Shown: in pieces, positions 8,530-19,681 of the stretch
Numbering within the stretch: position 1 is the stretch's first letter
How the letters are laid out: each line of letters begins with the position of its first letter
NCBI RefSeq assembly: GCF_900105355.1
Contig: NZ_FNSC01000001.1
Coordinates: 3,100,001-3,164,000 of the forward strand
Reading direction: 5' to 3'
DNA length: 64,000 nucleotides
Source of the DNA: Pseudomonas anguilliseptica
GTDB taxonomy: Bacteria; Pseudomonadota; Gammaproteobacteria; Pseudomonadales; Pseudomonadaceae
Program-made: the position numbers and the translations under genes
The notes under the pieces: model-generated
What the model was told of the DNA's origin: nothing
Databases searched by the model: none
What the model saw: only the letters and a program-made list of their open reading frames with translations

Positions 8530-9725
8530 CAGAGGCTCTTCACAAGGTCGCGGATACGTTCGGCAGCGGTCACGCATTCAGCCAGCGGCGCGACCAGGGC
8601 CATGCGCACACGGCCGGCACCGGGGTTGTGGCCGTCCACTGCACGCGACAGGTAGGAGCCGGGCACTACGGTGACATGCTCGCGGGCAAACAGCTCGCGG
8701 GTAAATGTTTCATCGTCTATCGGGGTTTTCGCCCACAGGTAAAAGCCGCCATCCGGGCGCTGTACATCCAGTACGCCATCCAGAATCGCCAGCACCGCCT
8801 CGAACTTCTCGCGATACAGGTCGCGATTGGCCTTGACGTGGGCTTCGTCGTTCCAGGCGGCGACGCTGGCCAATTGGGTTTGCACCGGCATGGCGCAGCC
8901 GTGGTAGGTACGGTACAGCAGGAATGATTTCAGAATGTCGGCGTCGCCAGCCACGAAGCCCGAGCGCAGGCCTGGCAGGTTGGAGCGCTTGGACAGGCTG
9001 TGGAACACCACGCAGCGTTTGAAATCATGTCGACCCAGTTCGGCGCAGGCGGTCAGCAGGCCGGCCGGCGGGGTGGTTTCATCGAAATACAACTCGCTGT
9101 AGCACTCGTCGGCGGCGATGACGAAGTCGAACTTGTCGGCCAGGGCGATCAGCTTCTTCAGCGTTGGCAGCGGGATCAGCGCGCCAGTGGGGTTGCCGGG
9201 CGAGCAGAGGAAGAGGATCTGGCAGCGTTGCCAGATCTCGTCACTGACCGCGTCGAAATCCGGGTTGAAACCGTGCTCTTCCAGGCACGGTAGGTAGTGC
9301 GGCTGCGCGCCGGCGAGCAGGGCTGCGCCTTCGTAGATCTGATAGAAGGGGTTGGGGCTGACCACCAAACCGTTCGCGTCACGCTTGACGACGGCCTGGG
9401 TAAAGGCGAACAGCGCCTCACGGGTACCGTTGACCGGCAGCACATGGCGCGCCGGTTCAAGTACACCGGCCGGCAGGCCGAAACGGCGACCGCACCAGTT
9501 GGCGATGGCTTCACGCAGCGCCGGAATGCCCAGGGTGGTCGGGTAGACCGCAAGCTGGTCGAGGTTGGTGCGCAATGCTTCAGCGACAAACTCCGGCGAG
9601 CGGTGTTTCGGCTCGCCGATCGACAGGGCAATCGGGCTCTTGTCGGTTGGAGCCTGCACGCTGCCCAGCAGGGCGCGAAGCTTTTCGAACGGGTAGGGCT
9701 GCAGCTGGTTTAACGCGTCGTTCAT
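8529..9725 (-). CDS. dapC: Succinyldiaminopimelate transaminase
   Basis: A 398-residue class I/II PLP aminotransferase making N-succinyl-LL-diaminopimelate. It shows the SIGEPKHRSPEF N-terminal motif of DapC, VNGTREALFAF (PLP phosphate region), CSPGNPTGALI, the Asp-Tyr region AADECYSELYF, the Schiff-base Lys in FHSLSKRSNLPGLRSGF (about Lys246), and a C-terminal RVRMALVAP carboxylate-binding Arg. Position between glnD and dapD supports the lysine assignment over other aminotransferase roles. Confidence 0.92.
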   Translation of the reverse strand: MNDALNQLQPYPFEKLRALLGSVQAPTDKSPIALSIGEPKHRSPEFVAEALRTNLDQLAVYPTTLGIPALREAIANWCGRRFGLPAGVLEPARHVLPVNGTREALFAFTQAVVKRDANGLVVSPNPFYQIYEGAALLAGAQPHYLPCLEEHGFNPDFDAVSDEIWQRCQILFLCSPGNPTGALIPLPTLKKLIALADKFDFVIAADECYSELYFDETTPPAGLLTACAELGRHDFKRCVVFHSLSKRSNLPGLRSGFVAGDADILKSFLLYRTYHGCAMPVQTQLASVAAWNDEAHVKANRDLYREKFEAVLAILDGVLDVQRPDGGFYLWAKTPIDDETFTRELFAREHVTVVPGSYLSRAVDGHNPGAGRVRMALVAPLAECVTAAERIRDLVKSL

Positions 9726-9797
9726 TGTTGCTTCCTGAGTTCTGCCTGCGCCCGCATCCTGGATGTCGGGCGGCTCAAGGGTATAAGAGCAAGTGGT

Positions 9798-12500
9798 TTA
9801 AATAACGATTCGGCTAGGTTCGACCTGCGTACCCGGTGCGTCGGAGAGCTGCGCGACCATGGTTTCCTGCAGGCGCGTGCACAGCTCGGGGTCGGACAGT
9901 GGCTGGTTGTGCGCATCGGTGACGAAGAACACGTCTTCCACTCGCTCGCCCAGTGTGGCGATCTTGGCGTTCTGCAGTGACAGGTCGAAATCGAGGAAGA
10001 TTCGCCCGATCCGTGCCAGCAGGCCAGGGCGATCCGGTGCGGTGACTTCGAGGATGGTCACCGGTCGGTGCGCATCGTTGTGAATGGTCACCTGCGGCGC
10101 GAAGGCAAAGTGCTTGAGTTGGCGCGGTACGCGACGCTGGATGATGTTCGGGTAATCGTCCGGGTTCTTCAGTGCGTCGATCAGGCCCTGGCGAATTTCC
10201 TTGGTTCGCGCTGGATTTTCGCCAATCGAGCCGCCTTCACCTTCGAGCACGATATAGGTGTCGAGAGTGAACTGGCTGGTGGAGGTGAGAATCCGCGCGT
10301 CATGGATGTTCAGGTTAAGCTGGGCCATGGCCGCCACCGTCACGGCGAAGAAGTCGTGCTGGTCCTGGGCATAGATAAATATCTGCGTGCCGCCTTCGAA
10401 CTCGCGCTGGGTGGTTTCCTTGATCAGCACCAGTGGGTTGCCATCGTTGGGGTGCTGGAGAATCGCTTCGGTATGCCAAGCCACATCGTTGGCGGTATGG
10501 CGCAGGAAGTAGTCGTCACCCAGTTGCGACCACAGCTGCTCGGCGTCGTCCGGGTCGGTGCCGCCGCGCACCAGGATGTCCAGGGCGGCGATCTGCGTCA
10601 GGCGAATCTGTTCTTCGCGGTCCAGCGGATTTTCCAGGCCGCGGCGCAAGGCGCGCTTGGTTTCGGTGTAGAGCTGGCGCAGCAGGCTGGCACGCCAGGA
10701 GTTCCACAGGCTGGGGTTGGTGGCGTTGATGTCGGCCACGGTCAGTACGTAGAGGTAATCCAGGCGGGTCTGGTCGCCAACCAGGCGGGCGAAGTCGAAT
10801 ATCACCTGCGGGTCTGAGAGGTCCTTGCGCTGCGCGGTGGTGGACATCACCAGGTGGTGCTGTACCAGCCAGACAATCAGTTTGGAGTCCCAGTTCGGCA
10901 GCTGGTGGCGCACACAGAAGGCCTCGGCATCCACTGCGCCGAGCTCCGAATGGTCGCCGCCACGACCTTTGCCGATGTCGTGGTAAAGCCCGGCCATGTA
11001 GATCAGTTCGGGCTTGGGTAGTTTGTCGATCAGCTTGCTGGCCAGCGGGAATTTTTCCGCCAGCTCGGTCCACTTGAATTTACGCAGGTGCTTGATCAGG
11101 TTCAGCGTGTGCGCATCGACCGTGTAGATGTGGAACAGGTCGTGCTGCATCTGCCCGACGATATGGCCGAACTCCGGCAGGTACAGGCCGAGGATGCCGT
11201 AACGGTTCATTCGCCGCAGGTTGCGGTGAATACCTTGCGGGCTTTTGAACAGTTCAACGAACAGACTGGTGTTGCGGATATCACGGCGGAAATCATCGTC
11301 GATCAGATGACGGTGCTCGCGCAGCAGGCGGATGCTGTTGGCACACACGCCTTTGATGTCGGGGTGCTGGGCCATCAGCACGAAGATTTCCATGATGGCA
11401 AACGGCGTACGCTTGAACACATTGGGGTGCGCGACTTCGATATAGCCATCACGCAGCAGGAAGCGGCTGTTAAGCGGCGTGGCCTGGCCAATTTCGCCAG
11501 CGTGCAGAATCTGCTCTTCGAAGTGCTGGACGATCAGATCGCTCAGTTCGGCGATCGCCATCACCACGCGGTAGTACTTCTGCATAAAGCGCTCGATAGC
11601 GCGCTTGCTGTCGCTTTCTTCATAGCCCAGTAGGGCCGCCACCTTGCTCTGATGGTCAAACAGCAGGCGGTCTTCGGCGCGCCCGGCAAGCATGTGCAGG
11701 GCATAGCGCACCTTCCAGAGGAACTCCTGGCTGGAGGCGAGCAGGGCGTATTCGCTTTCCAGCAAAAAGCCCTGGCCGACCATGGCGTGCAGGTTCAGCG
11801 TGCCGAAGTGCCGGCGCGCGACCCAGAGGATGGTTTGGATGTCGCGCAGGCCACCGGGTGAGCCTTTGACGTTGGGTTCCAGGTTGTATTCGGTGTCGTT
11901 GTATTTGCCGTGACGGGCGCGCTGCTCTTTATTCTTGGCCAGGAAGAACTGCTTGTTCGGCCACATCTGCTCGGTGCTGGTGACTGCTTGCATGCGCAGG
12001 CGCAGGCGCTCGGGGCCAGCGATGGTGCGGCTTTCCATCAGGTTGGTGATCACCGTCAGGTCGGCGCGGGCTTCCTCGGCGCATTCGTCCACGCTGCGCA
12101 CGCTTTGTCCAACTTCCAGGCCGATGTCCCACAGTAGGGTGAGGAAGCGCTCGATGGGCTCGCGGAAGGTTTCGTGGTCGGCGTTGTCGAGCAGAATCAG
12201 CAGGTCGATATCGGAGAAGGGGTGCAGCTCGCCACGGCCATAGCCGCCGACGGCCAGCAGGGCGATATCGGCATCTTCACTCCAAGACAGGCGATCCCAG
12301 GCTTCGCGCAGGATCTGGTCGACAAACCAGGCGCGGTCCTCGACTAGGCGGCGTACATCACGGCCGCTGGTGAAGCGCCCGTCGAGCACTTCGCGGGCGT
12401 GGCGGATAGCCTTCTTGAACGCCGCAATAGGGCTGGCCTTGAGGGCCAGTTCCGCCTGGAACTGGCCGCGGTCGAACAGCTCGGGATCTACCTGCGGCAT
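9798..12500 (-). CDS. glnD: PII uridylyltransferase / uridylyl-removing enzyme
   Basis: A 900-residue nitrogen sensor that uridylylates PII proteins when glutamine is low and deuridylylates them when it is high. Domains in order: nucleotidyltransferase with [17 protein letters not shown] (metal Asp about 97 and 99), the GlnD helical linker, an HD hydrolase domain with [15 protein letters not shown] (His-Asp about residue 506), and two ACT domains at the C-terminus (about 710-790 and 820-895, the second with [18 protein letters not shown]). All signature residues are present. It heads the minus-strand run leading to dapC and lies downstream of map. Confidence 0.95.
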   Translation of the reverse strand: MPQVDPELFDRGQFQAELALKASPIAAFKKAIRHAREVLDGRFTSGRDVRRLVEDRAWFVDQILREAWDRLSWSEDADIALLAVGGYGRGELHPFSDIDLLILLDNADHETFREPIERFLTLLWDIGLEVGQSVRSVDECAEEARADLTVITNLMESRTIAGPERLRLRMQAVTSTEQMWPNKQFFLAKNKEQRARHGKYNDTEYNLEPNVKGSPGGLRDIQTILWVARRHFGTLNLHAMVGQGFLLESEYALLASSQEFLWKVRYALHMLAGRAEDRLLFDHQSKVAALLGYEESDSKRAIERFMQKYYRVVMAIAELSDLIVQHFEEQILHAGEIGQATPLNSRFLLRDGYIEVAHPNVFKRTPFAIMEIFVLMAQHPDIKGVCANSIRLLREHRHLIDDDFRRDIRNTSLFVELFKSPQGIHRNLRRMNRYGILGLYLPEFGHIVGQMQHDLFHIYTVDAHTLNLIKHLRKFKWTELAEKFPLASKLIDKLPKPELIYMAGLYHDIGKGRGGDHSELGAVDAEAFCVRHQLPNWDSKLIVWLVQHHLVMSTTAQRKDLSDPQVIFDFARLVGDQTRLDYLYVLTVADINATNPSLWNSWRASLLRQLYTETKRALRRGLENPLDREEQIRLTQIAALDILVRGGTDPDDAEQLWSQLGDDYFLRHTANDVAWHTEAILQHPNDGNPLVLIKETTQREFEGGTQIFIYAQDQHDFFAVTVAAMAQLNLNIHDARILTSTSQFTLDTYIVLEGEGGSIGENPARTKEIRQGLIDALKNPDDYPNIIQRRVPRQLKHFAFAPQVTIHNDAHRPVTILEVTAPDRPGLLARIGRIFLDFDLSLQNAKIATLGERVEDVFFVTDAHNQPLSDPELCTRLQETMVAQLSDAPGTQVEPSRIVI

Positions 12501-12542
12501 TGCGGCCTTCCTTCTATCTATACAGCAGACTCAGCGATAGGC

Positions 12543-13325
12543 TCAGGCCGATGTGCGGGCGATGGTATCGTCACTGCGCAGGGTGAAGATCTCGTAACCA
12601 TCAGCGGTCACCAGAATGGTGTGTTCCCACTGGGCCGAAAGCTTGCGGTCCTTGGTGATTGCGGTCCAGCCATCACCCAACATGCGGGTTTCCGGGCGGC
12701 CCTGGTTGATCATCGGCTCAATGGTGAAAGTCATGCCTTCCTTCAGCTCCATGCCGGTGCCAGCGCGGCCGTAGTGCAGTACTTGCGGCTCTTCATGGAA
12801 CACCGCGCCAATGCCGTGTCCGCAGTATTCGCGCACCACGGAGAAGCCATTCTTCTCGGCATGCTTCTGGATCACTTCGCCGATATCGCCCAGGCGCGTG
12901 CCGGGTTTGACCAGCTCGATACCTTTATACATGCATTCCTGGGTGATCTTGGCCAGGCGCTCGGCCCACTCCGGCACCTTGCCGACCATGAACATCTTGC
13001 TGGTATCGCCGTGGTAGCCATCCTTGATCACGGTGATGTCGATGTTGATCACATCGCCTTCTTTCAGTGGCTTGTCATTCGGGATGCCATGGCAGACCAC
13101 ATGGTTGACCGAGGTGCAGATCGACTTGGGGAAACCTTTGTAATTAAGCGGCGCGGGGATGGCCTGCTGCACGTTGACAATATAGTCATGGCAGATGCGA
13201 TCAAGCTCTTCGGTGGTGACGCCGGGCTTGACGTGTTCGCCAATCATTTCCAGAACTTCGGCAGCCAAGCGACCGGCTACGCGCATTTTCTCGATTTCGT
13301 CGGGCGTTTTGATGGTGACGGTCAT
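12543..13325 (-). CDS. map: Methionine aminopeptidase, type I
   Basis: A 260-residue metalloenzyme that removes the initiator methionine from new proteins. The five metal ligands of the pita-bread fold are visible as Asp96 (INIDITV), Asp107 (HGDTSK), His170 (YCGHGIG), Glu203 (FTIEPMI) and Glu234 (WEHTIL), and the substrate His79 is in NHVVCHG. It is transcribed away from rpsB, the usual divergent pair in gammaproteobacteria. Confidence 0.95.
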   Translation of the reverse strand: MTVTIKTPDEIEKMRVAGRLAAEVLEMIGEHVKPGVTTEELDRICHDYIVNVQQAIPAPLNYKGFPKSICTSVNHVVCHGIPNDKPLKEGDVINIDITVIKDGYHGDTSKMFMVGKVPEWAERLAKITQECMYKGIELVKPGTRLGDIGEVIQKHAEKNGFSVVREYCGHGIGAVFHEEPQVLHYGRAGTGMELKEGMTFTIEPMINQGRPETRMLGDGWTAITKDRKLSAQWEHTILVTADGYEIFTLRSDDTIARTSA

Positions 13326-13610
13326 GTGCGGCTCTCGAACGCGAACAGAAAGGGCGACATCTTAACAGCTACAAGCCGCCAGCCATAAGCGCCACGTTAA
13401 ACCTGCCGCTAACTTGGCTGCATATGTTGCTGTCTGTGAGTAGCTTGCTCCTGGCTTTTATGATATAAAACGCGCCGCTTTACGTGCTGTGTGCCCGAAA
13501 GCTTAAACCCACACACGTATCGACACGGTTTCCTGGGTGCCTTGCGACAAGTTCGCCGGGTTGGAGATCGGGATGCGTGGAGGCCTAACCCGACTTATCA
13601 AGGAACTATC
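13326..13610. promoter_or_regulatory. Divergent map/rpsB control region and rpsB leader
   Basis: This 285-bp non-coding stretch separates map from rpsB. An AT-rich TATGATATAAAA at 13460-13471 is the best candidate -10 region for rpsB, but I could not match a good -35 at the right distance. That would leave an rpsB leader of about 130 nt, long enough for the S2 autoregulatory leader known in other gammaproteobacteria; the structure itself was not resolved by eye. Confidence 0.4.
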
Positions 13611-14354
13611 ATGTCCCAAGTCAATATGCGCGATATGCTGAAGGCCGGTGTGCACTTCGGCCACCAGACCCGTTACTGGAACCCGAAAATGGGCAAATAC
13701 ATTTTCGGCGCGCGCAACAAGATTCACATCATCAACCTTGAAAAAACCCTGCCAATGTTCAACGAAGCGCTGTCTTTCGTTGAGAAGCTGGCTTCGGGCA
13801 AAAACAAGATTCTGTTCGTAGGCACCAAGCGTTCCGCTGGCAAGATCGTTGCTGAAGAAGCAGCACGTTGCGGTTCGCCGTACGTCGATCATCGCTGGTT
13901 GGGCGGCATGCTGACCAACTACAAAACCATCCGCGCCTCGATCAAGCGTCTGCGTGATCTGGAAGTTCAGTCCCAGGACGGTACTTTCGCCAAGCTGACC
14001 AAGAAAGAAGCCCTGATGCGCACCCGTGATCTGGAGAAACTGGATCGCAGTCTGGGTGGTATCAAGGACATGGGCGGTCTGCCAGACGCTATGTTTGTGA
14101 TCGACGTTGACCACGAGCGCATTGCTATCACCGAAGCCAACAAGCTGGGCATCCCAGTTATCGGCGTCGTTGATACCAACAGCAGCCCGGAAGGCGTTGA
14201 CTACATCATCCCAGGTAACGATGACGCCATTCGCGCCATCCAGCTGTACATGGGTGCTATGGCTGACTCGGTAATCCGTGGTCGCACCAACGCTAACGGC
14301 GGCGCCGACGAGTTCGTTGAGCAAGCCCCGGCTGCAGAAGCTGCTGAAGGCTAA
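13611..14354 (+). CDS. rpsB: 30S ribosomal protein S2
   Basis: A 247-residue small-subunit protein. Starting at the ATG at 13611 after AAGGAAC, it reads [27 protein letters not shown], then [31 protein letters not shown] and [19 protein letters not shown], all standard S2 blocks. An upstream in-frame extension to 13491 is open but is not part of the family. It is the first gene of the rpsB-tsf-pyrH-frr order. Confidence 0.96.
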   Translation: MSQVNMRDMLKAGVHFGHQTRYWNPKMGKYIFGARNKIHIINLEKTLPMFNEALSFVEKLASGKNKILFVGTKRSAGKIVAEEAARCGSPYVDHRWLGGMLTNYKTIRASIKRLRDLEVQSQDGTFAKLTKKEALMRTRDLEKLDRSLGGIKDMGGLPDAMFVIDVDHERIAITEANKLGIPVIGVVDTNSSPEGVDYIIPGNDDAIRAIQLYMGAMADSVIRGRTNANGGADEFVEQAPAAEAAEG

Positions 14355-14385
14355 GTAAAACGCGCTTAGCGTTTGCTTAGTTCGC

Positions 14386-14412
14386 AAAAAAGGGGGGCTT
14401 TGCCCCCTTTTT
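14386..14412 (+). terminator. Hairpin with U-tract between rpsB and tsf
   Basis: An A6-G6 run pairs with C5-T5 around a CTTTG-type loop and ends in TTTTT, a canonical intrinsic terminator shape (14386-14412), 32 nt after the rpsB stop. Since tsf follows on the same strand, it probably attenuates rather than ends transcription, giving more rpsB than tsf mRNA, unless tsf has its own promoter in 14413-14538. Confidence 0.75.
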
Positions 14413-14538
14413 GCCACCTTGAAAACCATCGTCGACGTGCAGTTGCAATCGTTTTTGGTCATTGTCGGCAATGCGTTACGAATTGAGCGCCCGTTTTCGC
14501 GGGTGGAATGGTTAACAACCTATCCAGAGGATTTTGAA

Positions 14539-15405
14539 ATGGCAGAAATTACTGCAGCGTTGGTTAAAGAACTGCGTGAGCGTACTGGCGAAGGCATGAT
14601 GGATTGCAAGAAGGCCTTGACCAAGGCTGGCGGCGACATCGAAAAAGCCATCGACGACATGCGTGCTTCCGGCGCGATCAAGGCTGCCAAGAAAGCTGGC
14701 AACGTGGCTGCTGAAGGCGCCATCAGCATCAAGGAAGATGGCAAGACTGCCGTCATTCTCGAAGTCAACTCGCAGACCGACTTCCTGGCTCTGCAGGACG
14801 ACTTCAAGAACTTCGTGGCTGCCAGTGTCGAGAAAGCCTTTGCTGACAAACTGACCGAAGTTGAGCCGCTGATCGCTGCTCAGGAAGAAGCCCGTCTGGC
14901 CCTGGTTGCCAAAACTGGCGAGAACGTCAATATCCGTCGTCTGGCGCGTATTGAAGGTGACGTTCTGGGCTCTTACCTGCACGGCAACAAGATCGGTGTT
15001 GTGGTTGTGCTCAAGGGTGGCAACGTCGAGCTGGCTAAAGACATCGCCATGCACGTAGCCGCCAGCAACCCTGAATTCCTGCTGCCTTCGGAAGTATCCG
15101 CTGAAGCCATTGAGCGCGAAAAAGCCGTGTTCGTCAGCCTCAACGAAGACAAGATCAAGGGCAAACCAGCCGAGATCGTCGAGAAAATGGTTGCTGGTCG
15201 TATCCAGAAGTTCCTCGCTGAAGCCAGTCTGGTTGAGCAAGCCTTCGTTAAGGACCCGGAAATCAAGGTCGGTGCTTTGGCCAAGAAAGCCGGTGCTGAA
15301 ATCGTTTCCTTCACCTACTTCAAGGTTGGCGAAGGCATCGAGAAGCCGGTCGACAACTTTGCTGAAGAAGTTGCTGCTCAGGTAGCTGCTGCCAGCAAGC
15401 AGTAA
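14539..15405 (+). CDS. tsf: Elongation factor Ts
   Basis: A 288-residue nucleotide exchange factor for EF-Tu. The ATG at 14539 follows CCAGAGGA. The N-terminal UBA-like part reads [24 protein letters not shown], followed by the TDF exchange motif ([13 protein letters not shown]) and the dimerisation region with [10 protein letters not shown]. The length is near the usual 283-290. The longer open frame from 14419 passes through the terminator region and is not coding. Confidence 0.96.
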   Translation: MAEITAALVKELRERTGEGMMDCKKALTKAGGDIEKAIDDMRASGAIKAAKKAGNVAAEGAISIKEDGKTAVILEVNSQTDFLALQDDFKNFVAASVEKAFADKLTEVEPLIAAQEEARLALVAKTGENVNIRRLARIEGDVLGSYLHGNKIGVVVVLKGGNVELAKDIAMHVAASNPEFLLPSEVSAEAIEREKAVFVSLNEDKIKGKPAEIVEKMVAGRIQKFLAEASLVEQAFVKDPEIKVGALAKKAGAEIVSFTYFKVGEGIEKPVDNFAEEVAAQVAAASKQ

Positions 15406-15428
15406 GACGGCTAATCGCTGTTGCCCCG

Positions 15429-15464
15429 AAGAGGCTGCCCGCTAACGCGCGCGGCCTCTTTGTC
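15429..15464 (+). terminator. Intrinsic terminator after tsf
   Basis: AAGAGGC (15429-15435) pairs with GCCTCTT (15454-15460) with extra inner pairing, followed by TGTC; the U-tract is short. It lies 24 nt after the tsf stop and before pyrH. Confidence 0.6.
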
Positions 15465-15595
15465 AAATTGAAGGCGCAGCTAAGCTGTGGAGTGGTTGGG
15501 GCCTTGGCGCCAATGGCTCGGGGTGCTGTCGAAGCGCTCGATAAAAGCGAACTTAAGGTTTGCACAGAATTCAAACGCCGCAGGAGAGACTCGCA

Positions 15596-16345
15596 ATGGC
15601 TCAGCAGATGAGTGGTCGTCAACCGCGTTACAAGCGCATCCTGCTCAAACTTAGCGGCGAGGCCCTGATGGGGGCGGAAGATTTTGGCATCGATCCAAAG
15701 GTGCTTGATCGCATGGCGCTGGAAGTCGGCCAGTTGGTCGGTATCGGTGTGCAGGTTGGTCTGGTCATCGGTGGTGGCAACCTGTTCCGTGGCGCGGCGC
15801 TGAGTGCAGCGGGCATGGATCGGGTCACTGGCGATCATATGGGCATGCTGGCTACGGTGATGAATGCTCTGGCCATGCGCGACGCGCTGGAGCGTTCGAA
15901 TATCCCGGCCATCGTCATGTCGGCGATCTCCATGGTGGGCGTCACCGATCACTACGACCGACGCAAGGCCATGCGTCATCTGAAAACCGGTGAGGTGGTG
16001 ATTTTCGCCGCTGGCACTGGTAATCCGTTCTTTACAACCGACTCGGCTGCCTGCCTGCGCGCCATCGAAATCGATGCCGACGTGGTGCTCAAGGCGACCA
16101 AGGTGGATGGTGTGTACACTGCCGATCCATTCAAAGACCCGCATGCCGAGAAGTTTGATCGCCTGACCTACGATGAGGTGCTCGACCGCAAGCTGGGTGT
16201 AATGGACCTGACGGCCATCTGCCTGTGCCGCGACCATAATATGCCGCTGCGTGTTTTCAATATGAACAAGCCTGGTGCTCTGCTGAACGTTGTAGTTGGT
16301 GGCGCTGAAGGCACTCTGATTGAGGAAGATAAACATGATCAATGA
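15596..16345 (+). CDS. pyrH: UMP kinase
   Basis: A 249-residue amino-acid-kinase-family enzyme phosphorylating UMP to UDP. The ATG at 15596 follows CAGGAGAG. Motifs are KLSGEALMG (phosphate loop), [25 protein letters not shown] (UMP contact), [15 protein letters not shown] and [10 protein letters not shown]. Its last 11 nt overlap the start of frr, implying coupled translation. Confidence 0.96.
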   Translation: MAQQMSGRQPRYKRILLKLSGEALMGAEDFGIDPKVLDRMALEVGQLVGIGVQVGLVIGGGNLFRGAALSAAGMDRVTGDHMGMLATVMNALAMRDALERSNIPAIVMSAISMVGVTDHYDRRKAMRHLKTGEVVIFAAGTGNPFFTTDSAACLRAIEIDADVVLKATKVDGVYTADPFKDPHAEKFDRLTYDEVLDRKLGVMDLTAICLCRDHNMPLRVFNMNKPGALLNVVVGGAEGTLIEEDKHDQ

Positions 16346-16892
16346 GATCAAAAAAGACGCCCAAGTACGCATGCAGAAGAGCCTGGAATCGCTGGTTCAC
16401 GCCTTCAGCCGAATCCGTACTGGTCAGGCTCACCCAAGTATCCTCGGTGGCGTGATGGTGCCTTACTACGGCTCCGACACCCCGTTGAATCAGGTGGCCA
16501 ACGTCACCGTCAAGGACGCCCGTACCCTGCAGGTCGTGGCCTTCGAGCGCAACATGCTGTCTGCTGTCGACAAGGCGATCCAGAGCTCCGGTCTGGGCTT
16601 CAACCCGACCAACCTGGGTGAGCTGCTGCTGATCTCCATGCCAGCGCTGACCGAGGAAACCCGTAAGGGCTTCACCAAGCAGGCGCGTGATGCGGCTGAA
16701 GATGGTCGTGTAGCGGTGCGCAATATTCGTCGTGATGCTCTGAGCCAGTTGAAAGACCTGGTCAAGGAGAAGGAAATCAGCGAAGACGAAGAGCGCCGTG
16801 CGGCCGACGAAATCCAGAAGCTGACCGATAAGTTTGTCGCGGAAATCGAAGTGGCAGTGAAACAGAAAGAAGCGGATCTGATGGCCGTTTAA
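16335..16892 (+). CDS. frr: Ribosome recycling factor
   Basis: A 185-residue factor that splits post-termination ribosomes with EF-G. It begins [20 protein letters not shown] and has the [10 protein letters not shown] and [15 protein letters not shown] motifs and the long helical C-terminus ([15 protein letters not shown]). The start at 16335 lies inside the end of pyrH; the upstream in-frame ATG is less likely because the family begins MINEI or MIN-like. Confidence 0.96.
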   Translation: MINEIKKDAQVRMQKSLESLVHAFSRIRTGQAHPSILGGVMVPYYGSDTPLNQVANVTVKDARTLQVVAFERNMLSAVDKAIQSSGLGFNPTNLGELLLISMPALTEETRKGFTKQARDAAEDGRVAVRNIRRDALSQLKDLVKEKEISEDEERRAADEIQKLTDKFVAEIEVAVKQKEADLMAV

Positions 16893-16908
16893 CGGCCAGT
16901 ATATCGTC

Positions 16909-17664
16909 ATGGAAAAGACCAAAGACGGTAGTCCGTTCGCCGTGCCACGGCATGTGGCGATCATCATGGACGGTAACAATCGCTGGGCGAAGAAGCGTCT
17001 GCTGCCCGGCGTTGCCGGTCATAAAGCCGGTGTCGATGCGGTGCGTGCGGTGATTGAGGTGTGCGCCGAGGCGGGTGTCGAGGTGTTGACGTTGTTCGCC
17101 TTCTCCAGTGAAAACTGGCAGCGCCCGGCCGAGGAGGTCAGTGCGCTGATGGAGTTGTTCCTCGGTGCATTGCGCCGTGAGGCGAAGAAGCTCGATGCCA
17201 ATGACATCAGCCTGCGCATTATCGGTGATCGCTCGCGCTTTCACCCTGAGCTGCAGGCTGCGATGTGTGAGGCCGAGGCGCAAACCGCAGGTGACAAACG
17301 CTTTGTCCTGCAGGTTGCAGCCAACTACGGTGGCCAATGGGATATCGCTCAGGCGGCGCAGCGTTTGGCTCGTGAAGTTCAAGGTGGTCATTTGCGCGCC
17401 GAGGACATTACCCCTGAGTTGCTGCAGAGTTGCCTGGTAACCGGTGATTTGCCGTTGCCGGATCTGTGTATCCGCACTGGTGGGGAGCATCGCATCAGTA
17501 ATTTCCTGCTCTGGCAGCTGGCTTACACCGAGCTGTATTTCTCCGACCTGTTTTGGCCGGATTTCAAACACGACGCCATGCGCAAAGCCTTGGCCGATTT
17601 TGCTAGCCGCCAGCGCCGCTTTGGGAAAACCAGCGATCAGGTGGCTGCTGAGGCTCGTAGCTGA
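16909..17664 (+). CDS. uppS: Undecaprenyl diphosphate synthase
   Basis: A 251-residue cis-prenyltransferase making the C55 lipid carrier for peptidoglycan and O-antigen. It shows HVAIIMDGNNRWAKKR (Mg-binding Asp about 21), GHKAGVDAVR, TLFAFSSENWQRP, and the C-terminal PDLCIRTGGEHRISNFLLWQ with Arg residues for IPP. Its stop shares one base with the cdsA start (TGATG). Confidence 0.96.
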   Translation: MEKTKDGSPFAVPRHVAIIMDGNNRWAKKRLLPGVAGHKAGVDAVRAVIEVCAEAGVEVLTLFAFSSENWQRPAEEVSALMELFLGALRREAKKLDANDISLRIIGDRSRFHPELQAAMCEAEAQTAGDKRFVLQVAANYGGQWDIAQAAQRLAREVQGGHLRAEDITPELLQSCLVTGDLPLPDLCIRTGGEHRISNFLLWQLAYTELYFSDLFWPDFKHDAMRKALADFASRQRRFGKTSDQVAAEARS

Positions 17665-18479
17665 TGCTCAAACAACGAATTATCACGGCGCTGGTGCTGT
17701 TGCCATTCGCCCTGGGTGGTTTCTTTCTGCTCAATGGCGCGCTCTTTGCGCTGTTTATCGGCGCAGTGGTCAGCCTGGGCGCCTGGGAGTGGGCGCGTCT
17801 GGCAGGATTTACTGCCCGGCTCCAGCGCGTGGCCTACGCCGCGCTGGTGGCTGTATTGTTGTTTGGCTTGTATCTGTTGCCCGCCCTGGCGCCTTGGGTT
17901 CTGTTGCTTGGGGTTGTCTGGTGGGGTGTTGCGACCTTTCTGGTCTTGGGTTACCCCGCCAGCAGTCGTTACTGGACGCAGGCTCCGGTCAGATTGCTGA
18001 TCGGTTTGCTGATTCTGCTGCCTGCCTGGCAGGGTCTGGTGCTGTTCAAGCAGTGGCCTGAAGCAAACTGGCTGATTCTCGCGGTGATGGTGTTGGTGTG
18101 GGGCGCGGATATCGGCGCCTATTTCGCCGGCCGCCGCTTCGGCAAGCGCAAGCTGGCGCCGCAGGTCAGTCCCGGTAAGAGTTGGGAAGGGGTGTTTGGT
18201 GGCCTGCTGGCTACCTTGCTGATCTGTGTGGGCGTGGCGATTTACCGTGACTGGTCGTTTGTCGGCTTACTTATGGGGCTGCTTGGCACTGCTGTGGTGG
18301 TGCTGATTTCGGTGGTCGGCGATCTGACCGAAAGCATGTTCAAGCGCCAATCGGGGGTTAAGGACAGCAGCAATCTGCTGCCTGGTCATGGCGGTGTGCT
18401 GGATCGTATCGACAGCCTGACGGCGGCGATCCCGGTGTTTGCTGCGTTGCTGTGGTTGGCGGGCTGGGGCGCACTGTGA
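17664..18479 (+). CDS. cdsA: Phosphatidate cytidylyltransferase
   Basis: A 271-residue, highly hydrophobic inner-membrane enzyme forming CDP-diacylglycerol from CTP and phosphatidate. About seven to eight membrane segments are visible. The family signature lies near the C-terminus: [18 protein letters not shown] and then [17 protein letters not shown] with [13 protein letters not shown] (metal Asp residues). It is coupled to uppS upstream and to dxr downstream (GTGA overlap). Confidence 0.95.
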   Translation: MLKQRIITALVLLPFALGGFFLLNGALFALFIGAVVSLGAWEWARLAGFTARLQRVAYAALVAVLLFGLYLLPALAPWVLLLGVVWWGVATFLVLGYPASSRYWTQAPVRLLIGLLILLPAWQGLVLFKQWPEANWLILAVMVLVWGADIGAYFAGRRFGKRKLAPQVSPGKSWEGVFGGLLATLLICVGVAIYRDWSFVGLLMGLLGTAVVVLISVVGDLTESMFKRQSGVKDSSNLLPGHGGVLDRIDSLTAAIPVFAALLWLAGWGAL

Positions 18480-19660
18480 GACATCCGCAGCAGATTACCG
18501 TGCTGGGGGCGACCGGTTCGATCGGTCTGAGTACCCTCGATGTCATTGCGCGCCATCAAGAGCGCTATCAAGTGTTTGCGCTATCCGGTTTCAGTCGTCT
18601 GGCTGAGCTGGAAGCGTTGTGCATGATCTACCGCCCACGTTTTGCTGTGGTGGCGCAGGCTCTGGATGCTCGCCGCCTGCAGGAAGGTCTGCGTGCAGCT
18701 GGTCTGGCTACTCAGGTGTTGTATGGCCCCGAGGGCTTGTGTGAGGTGGCCGCGCATCCTGAAGTGGATACGGTGATGGCTGCTATCGTTGGTGCGGCAG
18801 GCTTGCCGCCGACCCTGGCAGCAGTTGAGGCTGGCAAGAAGGTGCTGCTGGCCAATAAAGAAGCCCTGGTGATGTCGGGTGCGCTATTTATGCAGGCAGT
18901 GCGTAAAAGTGGCGCTGTGCTGTTGCCAATCGACAGTGAGCATAATGCGATTTTCCAGTGCCTGCCGGGCGACTACGCCCGCGGCCTGCAGCAGGTCGGT
19001 GTGCGGCGTATTTTGCTCACCGCCTCGGGTGGGCCATTTCGCGAAATGCCGCTGGAGCAGTTGCATGCTGTCACGCCTGAGCAGGCGTGCGCACACCCGA
19101 ACTGGTCGATGGGGCGCAAGATTTCGGTCGATTCGGCGAGCATGATGAACAAGGGGCTGGAGCTGATCGAGGCTTGCTGGTTGTTTGATGCCAGTCCTGA
19201 TCAGGTTGAGGTGGTGGTGCATCCACAGAGCGTGATCCACTCGCTGGTTGATTATGTCGATGGTTCGGTACTGGCCCAGTTGGGTAATCCGGATATGCGC
19301 ACGCCCATCAGTCATGCCCTGGCCTGGCCGGAGAGAATCGACTCCGGCGTCGCGCCGCTGGATCTGTTTGCCATTGCGCGGTTGGACTTCCAGGCCCCGG
19401 ATCAGCAGTGTTTTCCTTGTCTGCGTCTGGCGCGTGAGGCAGCGCAGGCTGGCGGTACCGCGCCGGCTATGCTCAATGCGGCAAATGAAGTAGCCGTTGC
19501 AGCGTTTCTTGAGCGACGCATCCGCTTTCCCGAGATCGCGAGTATCATCGAAGACGTTCTGCATGCTGAGCCCGCCCTGGCGGTTGAGAGCCTGGATACA
19601 GTGCTGGCCGCTGATGGCCGAGCCCGCCATCTGGCTGAACAATGGCTGAGTCGGCGCTGA
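18476..19660 (+). CDS. dxr: 1-deoxy-D-xylulose 5-phosphate reductoisomerase
   Basis: A 394-residue enzyme converting DXP to MEP with NADPH in the non-mevalonate isoprenoid pathway; ispD and ispF are also in this window. It has the NADPH motif [16 protein letters not shown], metal/substrate motifs [14 protein letters not shown] and TASGGPFRE, and [16 protein letters not shown]. The start chosen is the GTG at 18476, overlapping the cdsA stop; this places GATGSIG at the usual distance from the N-terminus, while the GTG 24 nt earlier is possible. Confidence 0.94.
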   Translation: MRHPQQITVLGATGSIGLSTLDVIARHQERYQVFALSGFSRLAELEALCMIYRPRFAVVAQALDARRLQEGLRAAGLATQVLYGPEGLCEVAAHPEVDTVMAAIVGAAGLPPTLAAVEAGKKVLLANKEALVMSGALFMQAVRKSGAVLLPIDSEHNAIFQCLPGDYARGLQQVGVRRILLTASGGPFREMPLEQLHAVTPEQACAHPNWSMGRKISVDSASMMNKGLELIEACWLFDASPDQVEVVVHPQSVIHSLVDYVDGSVLAQLGNPDMRTPISHALAWPERIDSGVAPLDLFAIARLDFQAPDQQCFPCLRLAREAAQAGGTAPAMLNAANEVAVAAFLERRIRFPEIASIIEDVLHAEPALAVESLDTVLAADGRARHLAEQWLSRR

Positions 19661-19681
19661 TCGCCGACGCGGAGAAGTCTG

